Below are positions 1-14,000 of a DNA stretch of 64,000 nt, piece by piece (the stretch's first letter is position 1; every line of letters begins with the position of its first letter). The notes under the pieces were generated by a model. That model searched no databases, had not been told where the DNA came from, and saw nothing but the letters and a program-made list of their open reading frames with translations. The position numbers and the translations under genes were made by a program. This DNA is from Aradus depressus. Lineage: Eukaryota; Arthropoda; Insecta; Hemiptera; Aradidae. The stretch spans positions 19,292,222 through 19,356,221 of the forward strand of contig OY759222.1 of NCBI GenBank assembly GCA_963662175.1, in the 5' to 3' direction.

Positions 1-1687
1 TAGATTAACTGCTGTAAACATAAACCTGTACACACGTATTTTTGACACAGCAATATCTTCTCGCACTCGGAAATGCTTCATGATGTTTCCTGGTTCGTGA
101 AACTAAAAATAAATTGATTAAATTTGTGAAAAATTGCTGTTTGCAACAGGCGTATAGACGTATTAGAGGGCTTATCCTTTCTGGTCAAGTAGGATGTTCA
201 CCAAGTGGACTTTAAAGTAGATTAACAACTTTATCATTACATGTGTATAAATTCTCTTTGCGACAATGTATGCGGTGCAAAATAGGCGTATTCATAAACT
301 GATCCAAAAGGCGGTTTTGTTGTCAGTCATTTGTGTAAGGTTTAACTAGAATGAAATTAGGGTTATTCTCCAGCTCTGAGCTTGTGAACTAAGTTTTTAC
401 AGTGTTAAGTGTATTACATAGATGAAGATTAGGCCGTGTTGGGTGACATAGCGGCTATTTTTATTATTATTTTATTTGTAGTTATTAACTTTTAAAATAG
501 AGGCTGAGATTTAGCCAGCTCATTTTGTTCAAATTAACTTTAAGAATTAAAGACTAGGTTTCGCTGTGTTTTAGTCTTATTGTAGAATTCGACTTTTTAC
601 GAAGGATCCTAGATCTATTGTAAAGAGCTTGTAAACTTGTAAGTTTCACAAATAGTCTTAATTTCTTTGGTATCAGGTCATCCCATAAGTAATGTCATTT
701 TTTCAAAATTGTATCCAGATTAATTTTAACATCAGTAGAATCCAGTTAGGGAGTCGATATTGGTTTGGATTGACCAACGATGTAAATAGGAAGGCCTCAC
801 CAAAAACATGATTTCTTTCCCGTCCTATTTTTTGGCAGGGTCAGCATTAGCTGGCTTCTCCCATCTAATGTATTCTTGTTTCATATTGTATATAGTCACT
901 TGTATATATTGTACAGATTGTAGATCATTAAAACAAATATATAAAAATCTAGATTATGATTTGTGTACTATGTGTTTGAAATGGGATAATAACTCACCTT
1001 TTCATCCTACTATGGTGAGAGGAAAACATAACGTGAGCGTTCAAAGAAGGTGAGAATGCGGCTTCCACGAACGGAAAAGTTTTGGAAATTCATGGAGAAG
1101 GGCAGACAATGCCGCAGACTAGGAGAGGCTTCCATCCGCGGAAGTGTTATTGTCTGTTTGACGGGACATGGAAGGAATTATCCACTATATATTTTTTTAA
1201 TGTAACCAGACAATTACGAAAGAGGTCTACTGCGAACAACTTGAACGGTACTAACCTTGGAAGAAAAAATCTCTCTTCTCTGGATTTCTCTGGATCGACC
1301 AGGTCAAACAATGCGAGATCTTGCCATTAGTCTCTTTAAAAACTACTAAACCATCTATAAAAAATTATAAGTTAGCCACCGTGTTCTTCTGACATCTCCC
1401 TTCAGATAACCATCTATTCCGGGGTCTCTAGAACTTTCTAATTGGCCAACAGATGTATTCTTTGGGTGCCGAGGAAGAGAGGTGGAAAGAACTATCATTT
1501 TATCTTTCAAATCCAAACTACAAGAGTTTTTAAAAAGGAAATTGAAAATTTTAAAATAAAATGAAAAAGAATGTAGAAAATACGACATTGGTCAGAAATT
1601 AACATCATGTTATATAATATATTATCACAACTTCACTTCTCCCATTTATTTTCATATTTTTAAAAAATAATAGCAATTACGGACGTT
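1..1687. other. no gene recognised; possible old mariner end near 676
   Basis: Only short frames without recognisable domains. The stretch from about 676 (GGTCATCCCATAAGTAATGT) resembles a mariner terminal repeat, but no matching second end or transposase was found. Upstream exons of the PGC-1 gene could be hidden here; none could be identified. Confidence 0.3.
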
Positions 1688-1971
1688 TAGTTGTTTTCGG
1701 GGTTTAACTATGAGGTCGTTAAAACTCTCTGGCGGAGATGAGCCCGTCCTTAGAGTCGGTGTTCTTAATTTTCTCTACCCAGGTTTAGTCACCCGAGGTA
1801 AGGATTTTTCAAGTCCATCACTCAATCTCCCACCTGAAGGACAGCATGCCCAAGGCTTTTTTCTTTACTTCCCCGATAAGAAAAAACCTAAGGGTCTAGG
1901 CCAGGTTTCGAATCCGCGATCTTGAGCTCAGAAGGTTAGCATGCTACCTCTGAGCAACCGGCGCCCTCTGT
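1688..1971 (-). mobile_element. tRNA-derived SINE, family A, minus strand
   Basis: Family A runs from a tRNA-like head (GGCGCCGGTAGCTCAG, B box GGGTTCGAAAC) through a central part (GGGACGTTAAGCGATGGTCC) to a tail (AAAGCCCGGGCATGAGTCAT). Here it is reversed, with the tRNA head at 1900-1971. It is moderately decayed. It lies in the intron before the first visible PGC-1 exon. Confidence 0.75.
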
Positions 1972-2091
1972 ATGAACTTCGTTTAACCTGATACGGAATA
2001 AACCCTAATATTTTTCGAAAAAAAAAAAAAAAACCTATGTACAGACAGCTACCCTCTTAAGATTTGATTTATAAATATGTTTTTTTTTTAG

Positions 2092-5000
2092 TGTTGCTGA
2101 TTTTGGTTCTGATTCAACTCCCAGTGATCAGAAAGAAGACTTTCAGAAAACTTTTCAAGACTGGCAACAGCACATTAGTACACTCCAGGTATGTTGAATC
2201 GTTTTAAATTAGCTCTGGCTTGTTTTTATCGACATTTATATTGATTAGTTTATTCTCTTATTTACAACGACATATAGTTTATCATTAACAAGTGCTATAG
2301 TTGAGAAGTGACTGAGATACATGACAGAACTCTTGAACTAGGTTCCTCCGTCATGATCTCTTTGCGTCCTGGTAAATTTGTAAGGAGCGCGTCTGTCTTT
2401 TGGATAATTGTTCAATAAGTGGATTGGCATGATGATGGGGTTTGTCGTGAAAGTATTGATAATATGTCCTGATAACAGGTTACAAATCGGGTGTTAAGGA
2501 CCATTCTGTTATTATGCAATGCAAGATTGGAAACGTAAAATGGCGTATTGTAATGGATTGTAGTGACTGAAGGTTGTATATTTGATTTTTTGGCTGATCC
2601 CCATATCTCGTATATCGTTAAGGCCTGATGGGTTTTAGTATGGTGTTTTATATTTAAATATTCTGAAGTTATTGTGTCGATCGTCGTTGAAATAGTTTCA
2701 GTCTGATGTGGGTTGTCCAAGTTAAACGTCTGTCTAAATGAAGTCCTAGATATCGGACTGTCGGATGTAGGAATGGGCTGCTTGTTAATTTAAACTGGTA
2801 GAACAGTGTTGTGTTTGAGAGTGATTATGGGAGATTTGTTTCCATATTTTCCATTTGTTGGCCTAGTCGGTAGGTGTGTATGTGTTCCTATAAGTGTAAA
2901 CTTCCTTTGTTAGGTCTGAGTGTGTTGATTGAATGGATGTGTCTTTGTAGTGTATCGTGATAGTATATTGCGTAGAGTAAGGGAGCTGCCTTCGGGAACT
3001 CCAGCTTTAATTTCCTAAAACTGCGATGAAGAGCCGTCAGACACCCTAAAGTTTATTTTCCTAGGAATGGTTTAAATATTAAATACTCGCTTCGGCGGTA
3101 CATATACATATACTAAATAATATGTATGAGAAAGGTGAGTTTTAACAGTATATAGCAGGTCTCTGTGCCAACGTTTTTTCCACGTTCAAAAATATGGCTG
3201 CGCAAAATATAGATAGTAACGTAACCGAAGAACTGAGTTATATAAATTATACTTTTTCTCGATAGCTAATAGAATTTCCTCAAAAAAAAAAACAACTTTT
3301 TGTGGATAATTTATTTACTTTGATGACACCCACAACGCACTTCTCCAGTACGAATTAATTAGTTAAGTTTTCGCTCTCTCTCCAAGACTAATTGACCCTA
3401 TGGGCTAAAAATTATGAATCCTCATACTAAATATTGTGTACATACATCCACTACATTGTCAGTTTTTAGGGTTTTTGAGTCGAACCCTCTTCTCTGATAT
3501 TCTCCTTTCCTTTCAGCCAATTCCGATTACTGAAATGAAATTTATTGTGAAATAATTCAAATGAACTTGAAATAAATAAAACTTGTTTATTTATGATATT
3601 GTCTAATTTCACCAACTATATTTACATGGGAGTACTTTCGGTATTTCTACCATCCTCAGCCAAAAACATCAGTCTTATCTCTTATGCTTTTGGCTGAGGA
3701 TGGTAGAAATACCGAAAGCACTCCCATGTAAATATAGTTGGTGAAATTAGACAATATCATAAATAAACAAATTCCGATTACATTGACTTCTCGTTCATTC
3801 TTCGCGTAGCTGGAAAATAAACGAATTATTTGAGACTTTGACCTTCACATGTGCTAAATGGAATATAAACTAGAACAATAACTGATTTTTTTTATTTATT
3901 ATTATTTTTTTTTTTTTAGGCTCGAGACAATGTTGAAAATATCGATATATCGGAGGAAATGCCCGATATATTTGGGTTACCAATCTCTTTACCAAAACGT
4001 AAAGGGAAATTACAAAAATGTAATAATAAAGTGCATAGTTACAAGGTAGCGAAAAGGAACGGCCTCGTTATCAAATTGAAGAAAGAGTAAGTATAGCTAC
4101 TTGTCGTTTTCTTATCAAATATTTATCTTTAGATTTATCAATGTTTATCTTGCAATAGTTATATCTTTGAAATAATATTTTTGAATAAAAATAAAATAAT
4201 ACTTGAAAAGAGGAATAATATCATTGATTGAGATCAGAAGAAAATTCAATTGAAAAAGGTGGTTATAATAACACACTATCACGGTTTATTTCGGTCTCCC
4301 ATATATGCAAGTCTTTTGTTGCTCTGGTGAACATTAGCCCCCCGACTTTTACTATATGAGTCCTAAATTTTGCCTATCCTAAGATTTTATTCACTTAAAG
4401 GCTCGATTACATTGAGCGAGTTTACAATCTACTAGCCAGCGAATTCACTATCTGCTAGTAAACTTGCCCAGTGTAATCATATTCACTAGTTACTAGCAGA
4501 TTGTAAACAATCTACCGAGACAAGTTGAAAGCCGGGCTACTTTGCTTGCTACTCGCTGGCGTGTGGGCTTGTTAGCTAGTAAACTAACCGTGTGTCATAG
4601 TTGCTAGTGAAATAGCTGCGAGTATCTCATTTGTCTACAAAATGTCGACGGAATTAGTTCGCGCGGGAGTCGTTATTTTAGCTCATGCTATCATGAAGGA
4701 TAAGTAGATACATTTTTCAATTTAATAAAAATTAAGATAACTATTTTTCAAAAAAAAACTCTTCGGAAGTGTCTTTATCCCCCAACGATGTTTCGGGACG
4801 TTCTTACGTCCCATCATCAGGTCCCAATGTGCGAGATATAGAAAAGAAAGAAAACAATTTAACTATAACAATATATGAAAAATAATATATATATATTAGT
4901 CAATTATAAATGAATGTATAAAAATGTCTAAAAATATATATATATATATATAAATGAATAAATAAAACAATAACATACATTGGACTGACTTTTAAGGTGT

Positions 5001-8000
5001 GGAGGAACTCTGCCCAAAATATAAAAATGAAAGCTTTATATCAAATAATGATTTTGGATATGAACTGCTTCATATCCATTCCCATAATTAACTGCTTTCC
5101 ATTGAGTTCACTAAACAAACGTTGGAAAATTTCAATTTTTAGTTTCGCATTGCAATAGTCTTTTTCTTTTATATTCCTTAACACAGGATACTGTTGATAG
5201 ACTTAAGAAATTCCACAATATGATTTACGTTCCACTTCACGTTTTCGCTAGAACACCCAGAAAAAGTTTAGAACTAGATTAGATTAGAACAAGAAGAACA
5301 AAACAACACATGGTTTCAACTCGCTAGCTAGTTGGTTGGCTACTGAGCGAGTGGAAAGTTTTGTGTGTCATCATCACTATCGCACACGCCGATTTGCCCG
5401 CTTATAAACACGCTGGCTAGTAGATTGTAAACTCGCTCAATGTCATCGAGGCTTAAGGTAGGTCTTGAACGAGTAATTTGATATCGTACTGGCTCGGAAC
5501 CATGACTTAACGTCCCACCACCTCCCAGATAAAAAAAAAAAAAGTGTCTCGGCTGGGTTTCGAACCCGCGTTATTGAGCTCTGCAAGCAAGCTCAAGTTT
5601 TATATATAAATAGTTATCATAGATTATAAATGATAAATTGTTTAACAAGAATGTCTAGATCATCACGCTTTACCAAAAGGGAGCTAAGCAGTGATGGTAA
5701 AAGTGTTCGGGCGCCATTTATTGTATATGCTGCTTAAACCGTTGAAGATATATCAAAATGTTGTATAAGAGGAATTGTTTGCAATAAAAAGTTCTACAAA
5801 ACAGTCCGCTTTGCAATCAATATCTAGTATTAACTTTTTTTTCCACCTTAATTTGATTAAAAATTAATAATTTTTATAATTAAGGTCCTATTAATCACTA
5901 AGCGCAACTTAGGCAAGGAAATGGTGATAAAATAATCAAAAATAACAATTAAATACGATAAACCGATTAAACAGATAATTCAAGTTTGGATAATAATAAG
6001 CGGATAACTCTACTATTACTGGACAGAAATGAAAACTAATCCTTAAAGTCCTCTTTTAAAATTCATAATGCAAATGGAGGTCATATTTAAATTTAAAAAT
6101 TTACATTTATAATTTAGAAGCCAATGAAAAATATTTTTCTGGCAATTTTCTCGATTATCCTTTTTTTACAAGATATTTGCGATCGGGTCATTCTGTGTGT
6201 CTCCCGGTATATACGTATCTATATTAATAATGCTGAATCGATAGTAGGTTTTTTCCAACGTCTCGATTCTAATTCGACGGATTTTCATGAAACTTCACAT
6301 CCTTTGGAGCCCGATTGAAAAATAGGGTATGTGGCGTTTCTAAATTTGGAACGGGGAGGGGGGGGGCGAATCATCAAATTTGTGATATATCATCAACGGC
6401 TGGTCTGATTTATATATCATTTCATATGCAGCATTCTTGTAAGCCCGATTGAAAAATTGATGCTTAAGCACTTACTATCCGGAGTGTCTCCATGTTGCAA
6501 GGCACATCTAGCTGTTGTGCCCAGCGTTTCTAAGTACGTGCTGAGTTGCCCATCGTTGTTCAGCATATACTAAGTGGGTTCCGCTGTTGCTTAGCATTTA
6601 CTAGCTACGATGACCAGCGCTGCTCGGCCTAGAACTTATTTTCATACCAAAACAAAAAATGTATTTTGGATTTGAATAAATATGTGCCTTATTTCCATGT
6701 ATATATACTGTCGAAACATTTGCCTAGGAATCGCATGAAATATACTATGAGAATAGTCAAAGAAAGTCACCTTGATATTTTGGTGATCAATCTTGGATTT
6801 GAATAAATATATGTCTTATTTCCATGTGAATCATATATATATATATTTCGACAGTATATAATATATTATATACTGTCGAAACATTTGCCTAGGAATCTTG
6901 ATATTTTAGTGATCAATCTTGGATCTGTAGCCAATATTTCTCATATTGTCTTGCTTTTTTTCTTTCAGGGTTGATTCAGATCAGCCAATTGTATATAGTG
7001 AAATAGTTGGTAAGGGTTCTTATATTGGTGTGAATAAAACTGAAAAAGACCCACTACTAGAGGATATTAAACCTAATATTGAAGAGCTTAATAAAAGTCT
7101 GGCTAAGTACAATAGCACAAGTGAATCTAAGTTTTCTCCACATTTGGCTGTACAGAAAAACAAGCGGTCTGTTGAGAGTCAAGAATGTTTGAGCTTCATT
7201 ACCACAGATGGGAACAAAGTTAATATTAAAGTAGAGAAAGAAGAATTTTCTAAGGAGGTGGTCATCCAAGACACTTCAGGTAAATATTAAATTATTATTG
7301 TTATTGTCACTGGAAAAATAGTACAGGGTGTATGCATCAATTTTCAGAATAAAAAAAAAAAAAAAAAATTAGAATAAACAAGGAACTGAAAAAGCTTCGT
7401 TCAAAAGTTATTGGAAAAAAGAGATCGATATGTACGAGGGTCGTTCAATAAGTCTTTAGAAAAAGATTAAAAAACGAAGTATTTTGAGTAGTTTCATCCA
7501 CAGTTATGTATCGACGCAGAAACTCATCCGGATTGCGACGAAAAAGCGCCAAAATAGGCTGAGAGTCAACCACACGATTGCGTTTATTCTCCTCTGTGGG
7601 CAAACGCGGCACCCATCTTGCCGAAACTTTTTTCACACCCAATTTTTCGTGTAAAATTGAAAACTCTGCACCTTGTGATATGCTTGTGGTTTCCACTATC
7701 TCGTGCACTTTAAGTCGCCGATCGCTTAACACCATATCGTGGATATTATCGATCATTTCGGGTGTAGTCACTTCTACTGGACGTCCCTAACGATTTTCAT
7801 CTTTTGTTGATGTACGCCACGTTTAAACTCATTTACGTAATTATAAACAGGGGCAGATGTGTCATGAACTTTATCCAACTCTCTGCCTCCCCTCATCCGT
7901 CACTCTCCTTCCGTGGCCTCCTTCAAATCCTCGCTATTTCAATTTCTCCTCAATAAACAATCTTCTCCCTCTGATTAGCCTCTTATTCCCCTTCCTCCAT

Positions 8001-11000
8001 ACTTTCCCTCTCCTTAACATACAATAATTTTATAGCAAGCCTGGGCTAGATTCCCTCCTCCATAATCTTGATTTTTATATACATACTGTTTTTTCTTGTT
8101 ATTTTATTTTATCTTCTACATATTTATTTAGACACATTTATCTTATCTTGATTTCTTCCTAATGGATCTGTAATTAACTCCTTTTTTACTATTATTTTAT
8201 TAGTATATTTATTATTTATTTTTTAGTTATTTCATCATTATCTATTTTATTTTTATTTAATGTTTTTTCTTATTTAGTTTTATTTATTTTGCTCTTGGTT
8301 TTATTCACTGTAGCACCTTTATCTCATCACTGATATTTCATTTTATTTGTTACTCTTTCCAGTGACTGTCATGTATTTATTCTTAGGGGACCTCGGTCAC
8401 AGAATAAAATGTATTTTCATTTCAACTCGGCATTGATCTCTTTCAGTTTTAAGCCTTTTAAATATAAATGTTATATCACCACTGGAAACTCACTTTTTTT
8501 CCATTTTTTAAATAAACAAAAGTTCTCTGCTTCTATAGACGATAAAAATAAAACCACATGATCGATATAGCTAAAAATTTAACAGCTGTCTACTGAGTAA
8601 TGGATACTTCCGAAAAACAAACGATTTTCAGTGACCCTCGTGCCATTCTCTTTGATTTTCTAAGGACTTATTGAACGACCCTTACAAAAGTTTACAAAAT
8701 TGTTTTTTTCTTGTTCGTATGACTGGAGCAGAAGGACAATTCATGCAAGATGTATCATAAGTTCTCACTCTCTCTCTAAACTCTTCAACTAATTTTGCTG
8801 AAAATTAATTGGTGTCTGAGACTTTTCAATCTTTATATGAAACTTGGTGTCCATATATTTATTATATACGACAGTTATTAGAGTTTTTGAGTTGACCCCC
8901 CTCCCCCCACCTCTTCTCTATCCCTACTAGCTTCGGCTGAAAAGTAATGGTACTTAAGGGGTTTATTGTCATGTACAATTTCCCATTCATTATATCATAC
9001 ACTCAAAACCATGTTTATGAACGTAAAAATATAGTTTTGGGGGGTCGCTGTTAACAATTTCGATACAATATGGCGGATAGAATATTCTGACCTTTCTGAA
9101 AAGTTGTAGGCGGTTTTCGGTGTTATTATTAAAGAATTCCAGGAATTTATCAAATAAATCATTTTTTGAAGAAAGGAAACCCGGTCCCTCGGTATACTTG
9201 AGTGAAATGATTTTTTTACATTTAACAAAATGATTGTTACAAAAAAATTAAGAAAAACGTATGTTTTTAAAAATATTGTCTATTTCACAAAATATATACA
9301 ATATATGGTGCAATCCGCCTTTCTTCGGTTTACACATATGAAAAATTCGTGTCAATACATTCACATTCAGACAGGATTTTTTTAATTTTTGGATTCAGGG
9401 GGTTAGAAAACCTGAAATACTAGTGAAATAAAAAATTTCATGTCGATACACCGAAGGCTGAAGATCAATAGGTGTCCTTGGGGGTTCTGGGTACTTAATA
9501 TATAAAATTTTATGTCTATACATTCATCAGGAGTTATAGTTTTCACAGGAAGAGAGATTTTTTTTTCATTTTTAGAAGCAGGGTGTCGGAAAAGATGAAA
9601 ATCCGGTGAATGCTCAACATAGAATTTCTGATTGGTCCCCAACGTATAGCTGGTGAAATAAAATCTCGAAAATCTTTATGTATATTAATTTTATTTGTTT
9701 ATGGGCATATTTAATACCGGCTGCAAGAGAAACCATTTGTAAATTTGGAAGACAGGGTAACTGCAATGTATATATACATCATAAATAATAAAAGGAAAAC
9801 AAAGACGGTAATATAAAGAAAATATGTACTAAGTTGGAAATATTGTCTCATCACTGTCATTATCGCAACCACCGAGGGTGTGAGTCTATTTGTCATTTTA
9901 TATACTCGTATAAACCACATTACAGATGAGTAATTCTTATTCACAAGTTTCCAACAGTGTCTACACTTACAACTGTATTTGAAAGAAGAAATAAACAACT
10001 TCTAAGTTTAAAACTATCAATCCCATAAGCCAGTGCCTAGAGAGAGGTAGGGACAGAACAGATATTGAAAATAGAAGCGGAGTTTATAGTCTAGAGTGTG
10101 CGACGTGCAGTCAATTATACATTGGACAGACAGGACGTCGTTTTAAGGAAATAATTAAAGAACACACGGCCGAAATAAAGAACCGAGGAAACCGTTCTAC
10201 ATTCGCGACCCCACATAATTGACAATAGCCACACTTTCGACCCATCTACAGGCATCAAATATCTCCACTATTGCTCAAAAAGCAGGCTACTTAATAGCTT
10301 AGAGCAATTAGAAATAAATAAAGCTACCAAAAGGAACATTTGCATGAATGACCAAATTTATTTCAACTATTCCCCTTTGTTAACACCCTGATCCAGTTCT
10401 GTTTCCACATATATGTTTGTATTATCTGTTATTAATATTTGGTTCCACATATATGTTTCAAGTTATCTAAATCTTAATATTATTATTAATTTTATTTCTA
10501 TTTTTTATTATTTACTTGTATTTGTTCTTATTTATTTGTTATTTTCCCCGTATTAGTCTAGTGATATTGTTTTATGTAAATTTAGAACTAGGTTTTGTTA
10601 AGAAATATTTCATGAGTTAGCTAACGGTACAGCCGGGGGACTCCCAAGTTTTAATAGCACCCTTTGACCTGAGATGTATTTGAAGGGTCGCTCTCTGCAA
10701 ACTGACTTAGTTCATAACTAGACCTGACGATGGTATAAAGCCGAAACCGGTAGTTATATGTATATATCTGTGCTGTTTGGGTAAAGGGGTATATGTCAAT
10801 TTTTTGTGAAAATGGGTAACACCTATCTAAAGCAAGTCATAACTTGCTTTAGATAGGTGATCTCTATGTTGGGGTAAAGAGAAATAAGTCAGAATCTTAT
10901 GACATCATTGAAAAAAAAGGAAGTGAAAAGTGGGACAACTGAGAAACATGGGAGTTCTCTGAAAACTGAAAACAGAAAAACTGACATATACCCCTTTACT

Positions 11001-14000
11001 CCAACACCACAGATATATCTTTAGTGGAATAGACAATATTTCAAAAAATAAGTTTGTTTTATTCATTTAGAAGAAATAAACTTACAGTTTGGAAAGTAAT
11101 TCACAATAAAACAATAATAAACTGACTCAAGAAAACACTATTTACAACAATATTGTCTTGCATTAACTGCATATACATAAGTCACTATGTCAAACATTAT
11201 GGAGATACCTAGATGCTAGATACTTATAATGGCTTCCTCGGTTCTAGAACAGGTCTTCTACCCGCGGTCCAAATAGTCCTCTTGTGGTACCTTCCAGGGA
11301 TCAGAGTACTTCCCCAGAAAGAAATAAGTAACTTTCGATCGTTTGAATTTAAAATAAATAGTGGACTCTTTTCAATGCTCATACTCAATTTTGTGTTGAT
11401 AAATTGATTACATCAACAATTATTTGGAATTTTTAATTTGAGCCCCCTCCCCTAAACCCTCTTTTCCCTTCGGCCAATTTTGCTGAAAATTAATAGATAT
11501 CGTCCTTATGGGAATTTTAATTTAAATAAAAAACTTCATGTTCATTACATCGACAGTTATTAGTGTTTTTTTAGCCTGCCACTTCTGACTGATCTCTTTC
11601 TTCCCTTCTGAATGTTGAAAATCAATGTTGTCCTTAGGGGGTTCTGTGTACATATATTAAATTTGATGTCTATACATTCATTCATATTGTTCACTCATAG
11701 TAATAGTGTTCACAGACGGACTTTTTTTTTTTTTTTAATGTGAAAACGTCTATTCGTTCGTTAAGCACAGTGATAGCTGATCAGACTTTCTTGTGTTACA
11801 AAATACGCCAGATTTCAATCGATAATAACTACGAGACTAATTATGCGATAACAATGGTTGAGGTCACAATGGATAGAGCATGTCTGTACGTGTTTGTTTC
11901 GCCTGTGACGTTATCGGGCTAGTGTGGGCGCCGGCGGATGATTGTTGCGAGTTAGCGTTGTGTAAAATTAGAAAATAGTGTAGCGTGATTACGCGTTTAG
12001 ATAGGACGTTTATTCGGGTGTCATTGTAAAGAGCTTGAGGAGCACTACTAGGACTCAAAGTGAAACAATAAAAATGAAAGATGTCTTATATGAATCGTAA
12101 ATATGCGCGGAATTATAGAAAACGCAAATCAGAGGAAATCTCGCATCAAAAGGAATTTAAAAAACCTAAAAAATCTAGTGCCGAGCAAATGCAAGAGCGG
12201 CAGTATCGAAAATAAAATGAAAAGTGATTTTATCCCGACGTTTTCACGGAAAATCTACGGCGTGGACCTTGACTACGCCTTCATGTTTTTAACATTTTTA
12301 GAATCAGTGTATTGGAAAACATAAAATTCCAGTGAAAACTTGCTTGAATTTCTGACAGATTATATAACTTCCCGTATGCTTCTTATAGCTAGGGGAATTA
12401 CAAAAAATTATATGTAATGTGCTGCTTGCACTTGAGTACCATAAGGCATAATGTGCAGAAAGCCAATCCTGCGATAGACCCAATCATTCTCGAATGTTCC
12501 ATGCAAGTGACCAAATGTTTTAAATACAATATTTTACTGTTATAAGAATACTAGACCTGATAGCCTCCAATACTTATCCTCTCTTCCTCCAAACACATGG
12601 CTGACGAAATTCAGTTCCGAAGACGAGCTGGGCTGGAGTCTTACCTGTAGAGTCGTGGACTGCAGACTTATAGGCTAACCAAAAAGATCCGCAAATATTG
12701 GAAATAATGCTCATCGACCGTTGTACGATGTCCTGAAGTTTGGTGCATACATCCTGAATCACCCAGTACACATTTTGTCAATTAAAAAAAAAACCTATTA
12801 AGCAAAAAATAAAAGTTTTTTATTTGCTTGATAATGTTTTTTTTTCTCTGTGCCCATTTTCAGAAATCGAAGCAAAACCATCATTTATTAAAATCGATCA
12901 TGATGTTTTGTTTGATAGTCAACCTATTACAGTTTCATGTAAGTATTTTATAATATATAACAGTATGTGTGTCCATCGCTTAACTTCCATTCCACAGGAT
13001 GGAGTGCTAAAAAAACCTCCCGAGCCTGTACGATGACAGGTCTCGATAAAGTCCCCTGTCCTAGGTTACTAAACCTGGGTAGACAAAATTTAGGACTCCC
13101 AAAGTTGAGTCAGGCTCACGAATGAGCGCTCTGGTAGTAGGCGATATGACTTTGTAGTTAAAGCCCGGGTATGATTCGCAATAACTAACTAAATTATTAA
13201 TTATTTCGCTTGAAAATGCATAGGCAATAAAAGAGAATGTTTTTATGCTTTGAGGAATTGGATTCTGTCGTTAACAGTTCAATTTAAGTGCTACTTAATT
13301 TTCATATGTCTCATGGATAGTAGGGCAGGACCACACAAGTCCCTCCCATCATTCAGATACATATCGACAAGATGTCTTCCTGAGTTGATCAGGATTTATA
13401 TTGTGAGGGGTTTACGACATATCCAAGAAACATTTGGAATTACTTAATGAAACTTGGGGAAGATGTCCGTAAATAGGAAACACGGGTTACTTGACAATTT
13501 CAAGTGGGTGAAATCCGCTATACTGAAAAAATATTGAAAACTGACTTTCGGTCACCTTGATTTTATCTAAAACCCTTCCTCAAACCGAGAAAATGTACCG
13601 TACTTTTATTAACACTTGTAAAATTCCACACAAATGTTTTTAGTACAACAAACGGTTTTGGAGTTGTTCTTTACATTTTCGGTGGACCGCTGAACAAATA
13701 GTTCCTCGGATTTTTCTATAGAAACTCCTGTAGATTTTTTTTTGTTTCTTAGATAACTACACAATAATTTTTTTATATATAATAATATTCTGTTGTAGTT
13801 TTAGAAGCTCGAGATGCCACTACACTGCTGGAACAATTTGAAATTTCGGATCCTCCTCAGAACGATGACTCCAATAGCCAACAAACTGAACCACAGAAAG
13901 CTATGTCTTCAGTCAAAGAGTTATCCAATAGTCACAAATCAATTAAAGATGCTCTTCCTAAAGAAATCATCGAGAGGATAAAGGTGCATTTTATTTCCTT

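Noticed and set aside
808..1330. Frames of about 80 residues at 808-1053 and 1082-1330 as PGC-1 upstream exons
   Set aside because: No similarity to PGC-1 N-terminal motifs and no fitting splice donor; they look like random frames.
3583..3770. CRISPR-like or miRNA array interpretation of inverted repeats
   Set aside because: Long paired arms without regularly spaced direct repeats; the genome is eukaryotic and relatives of the arm are dispersed transposon ends.
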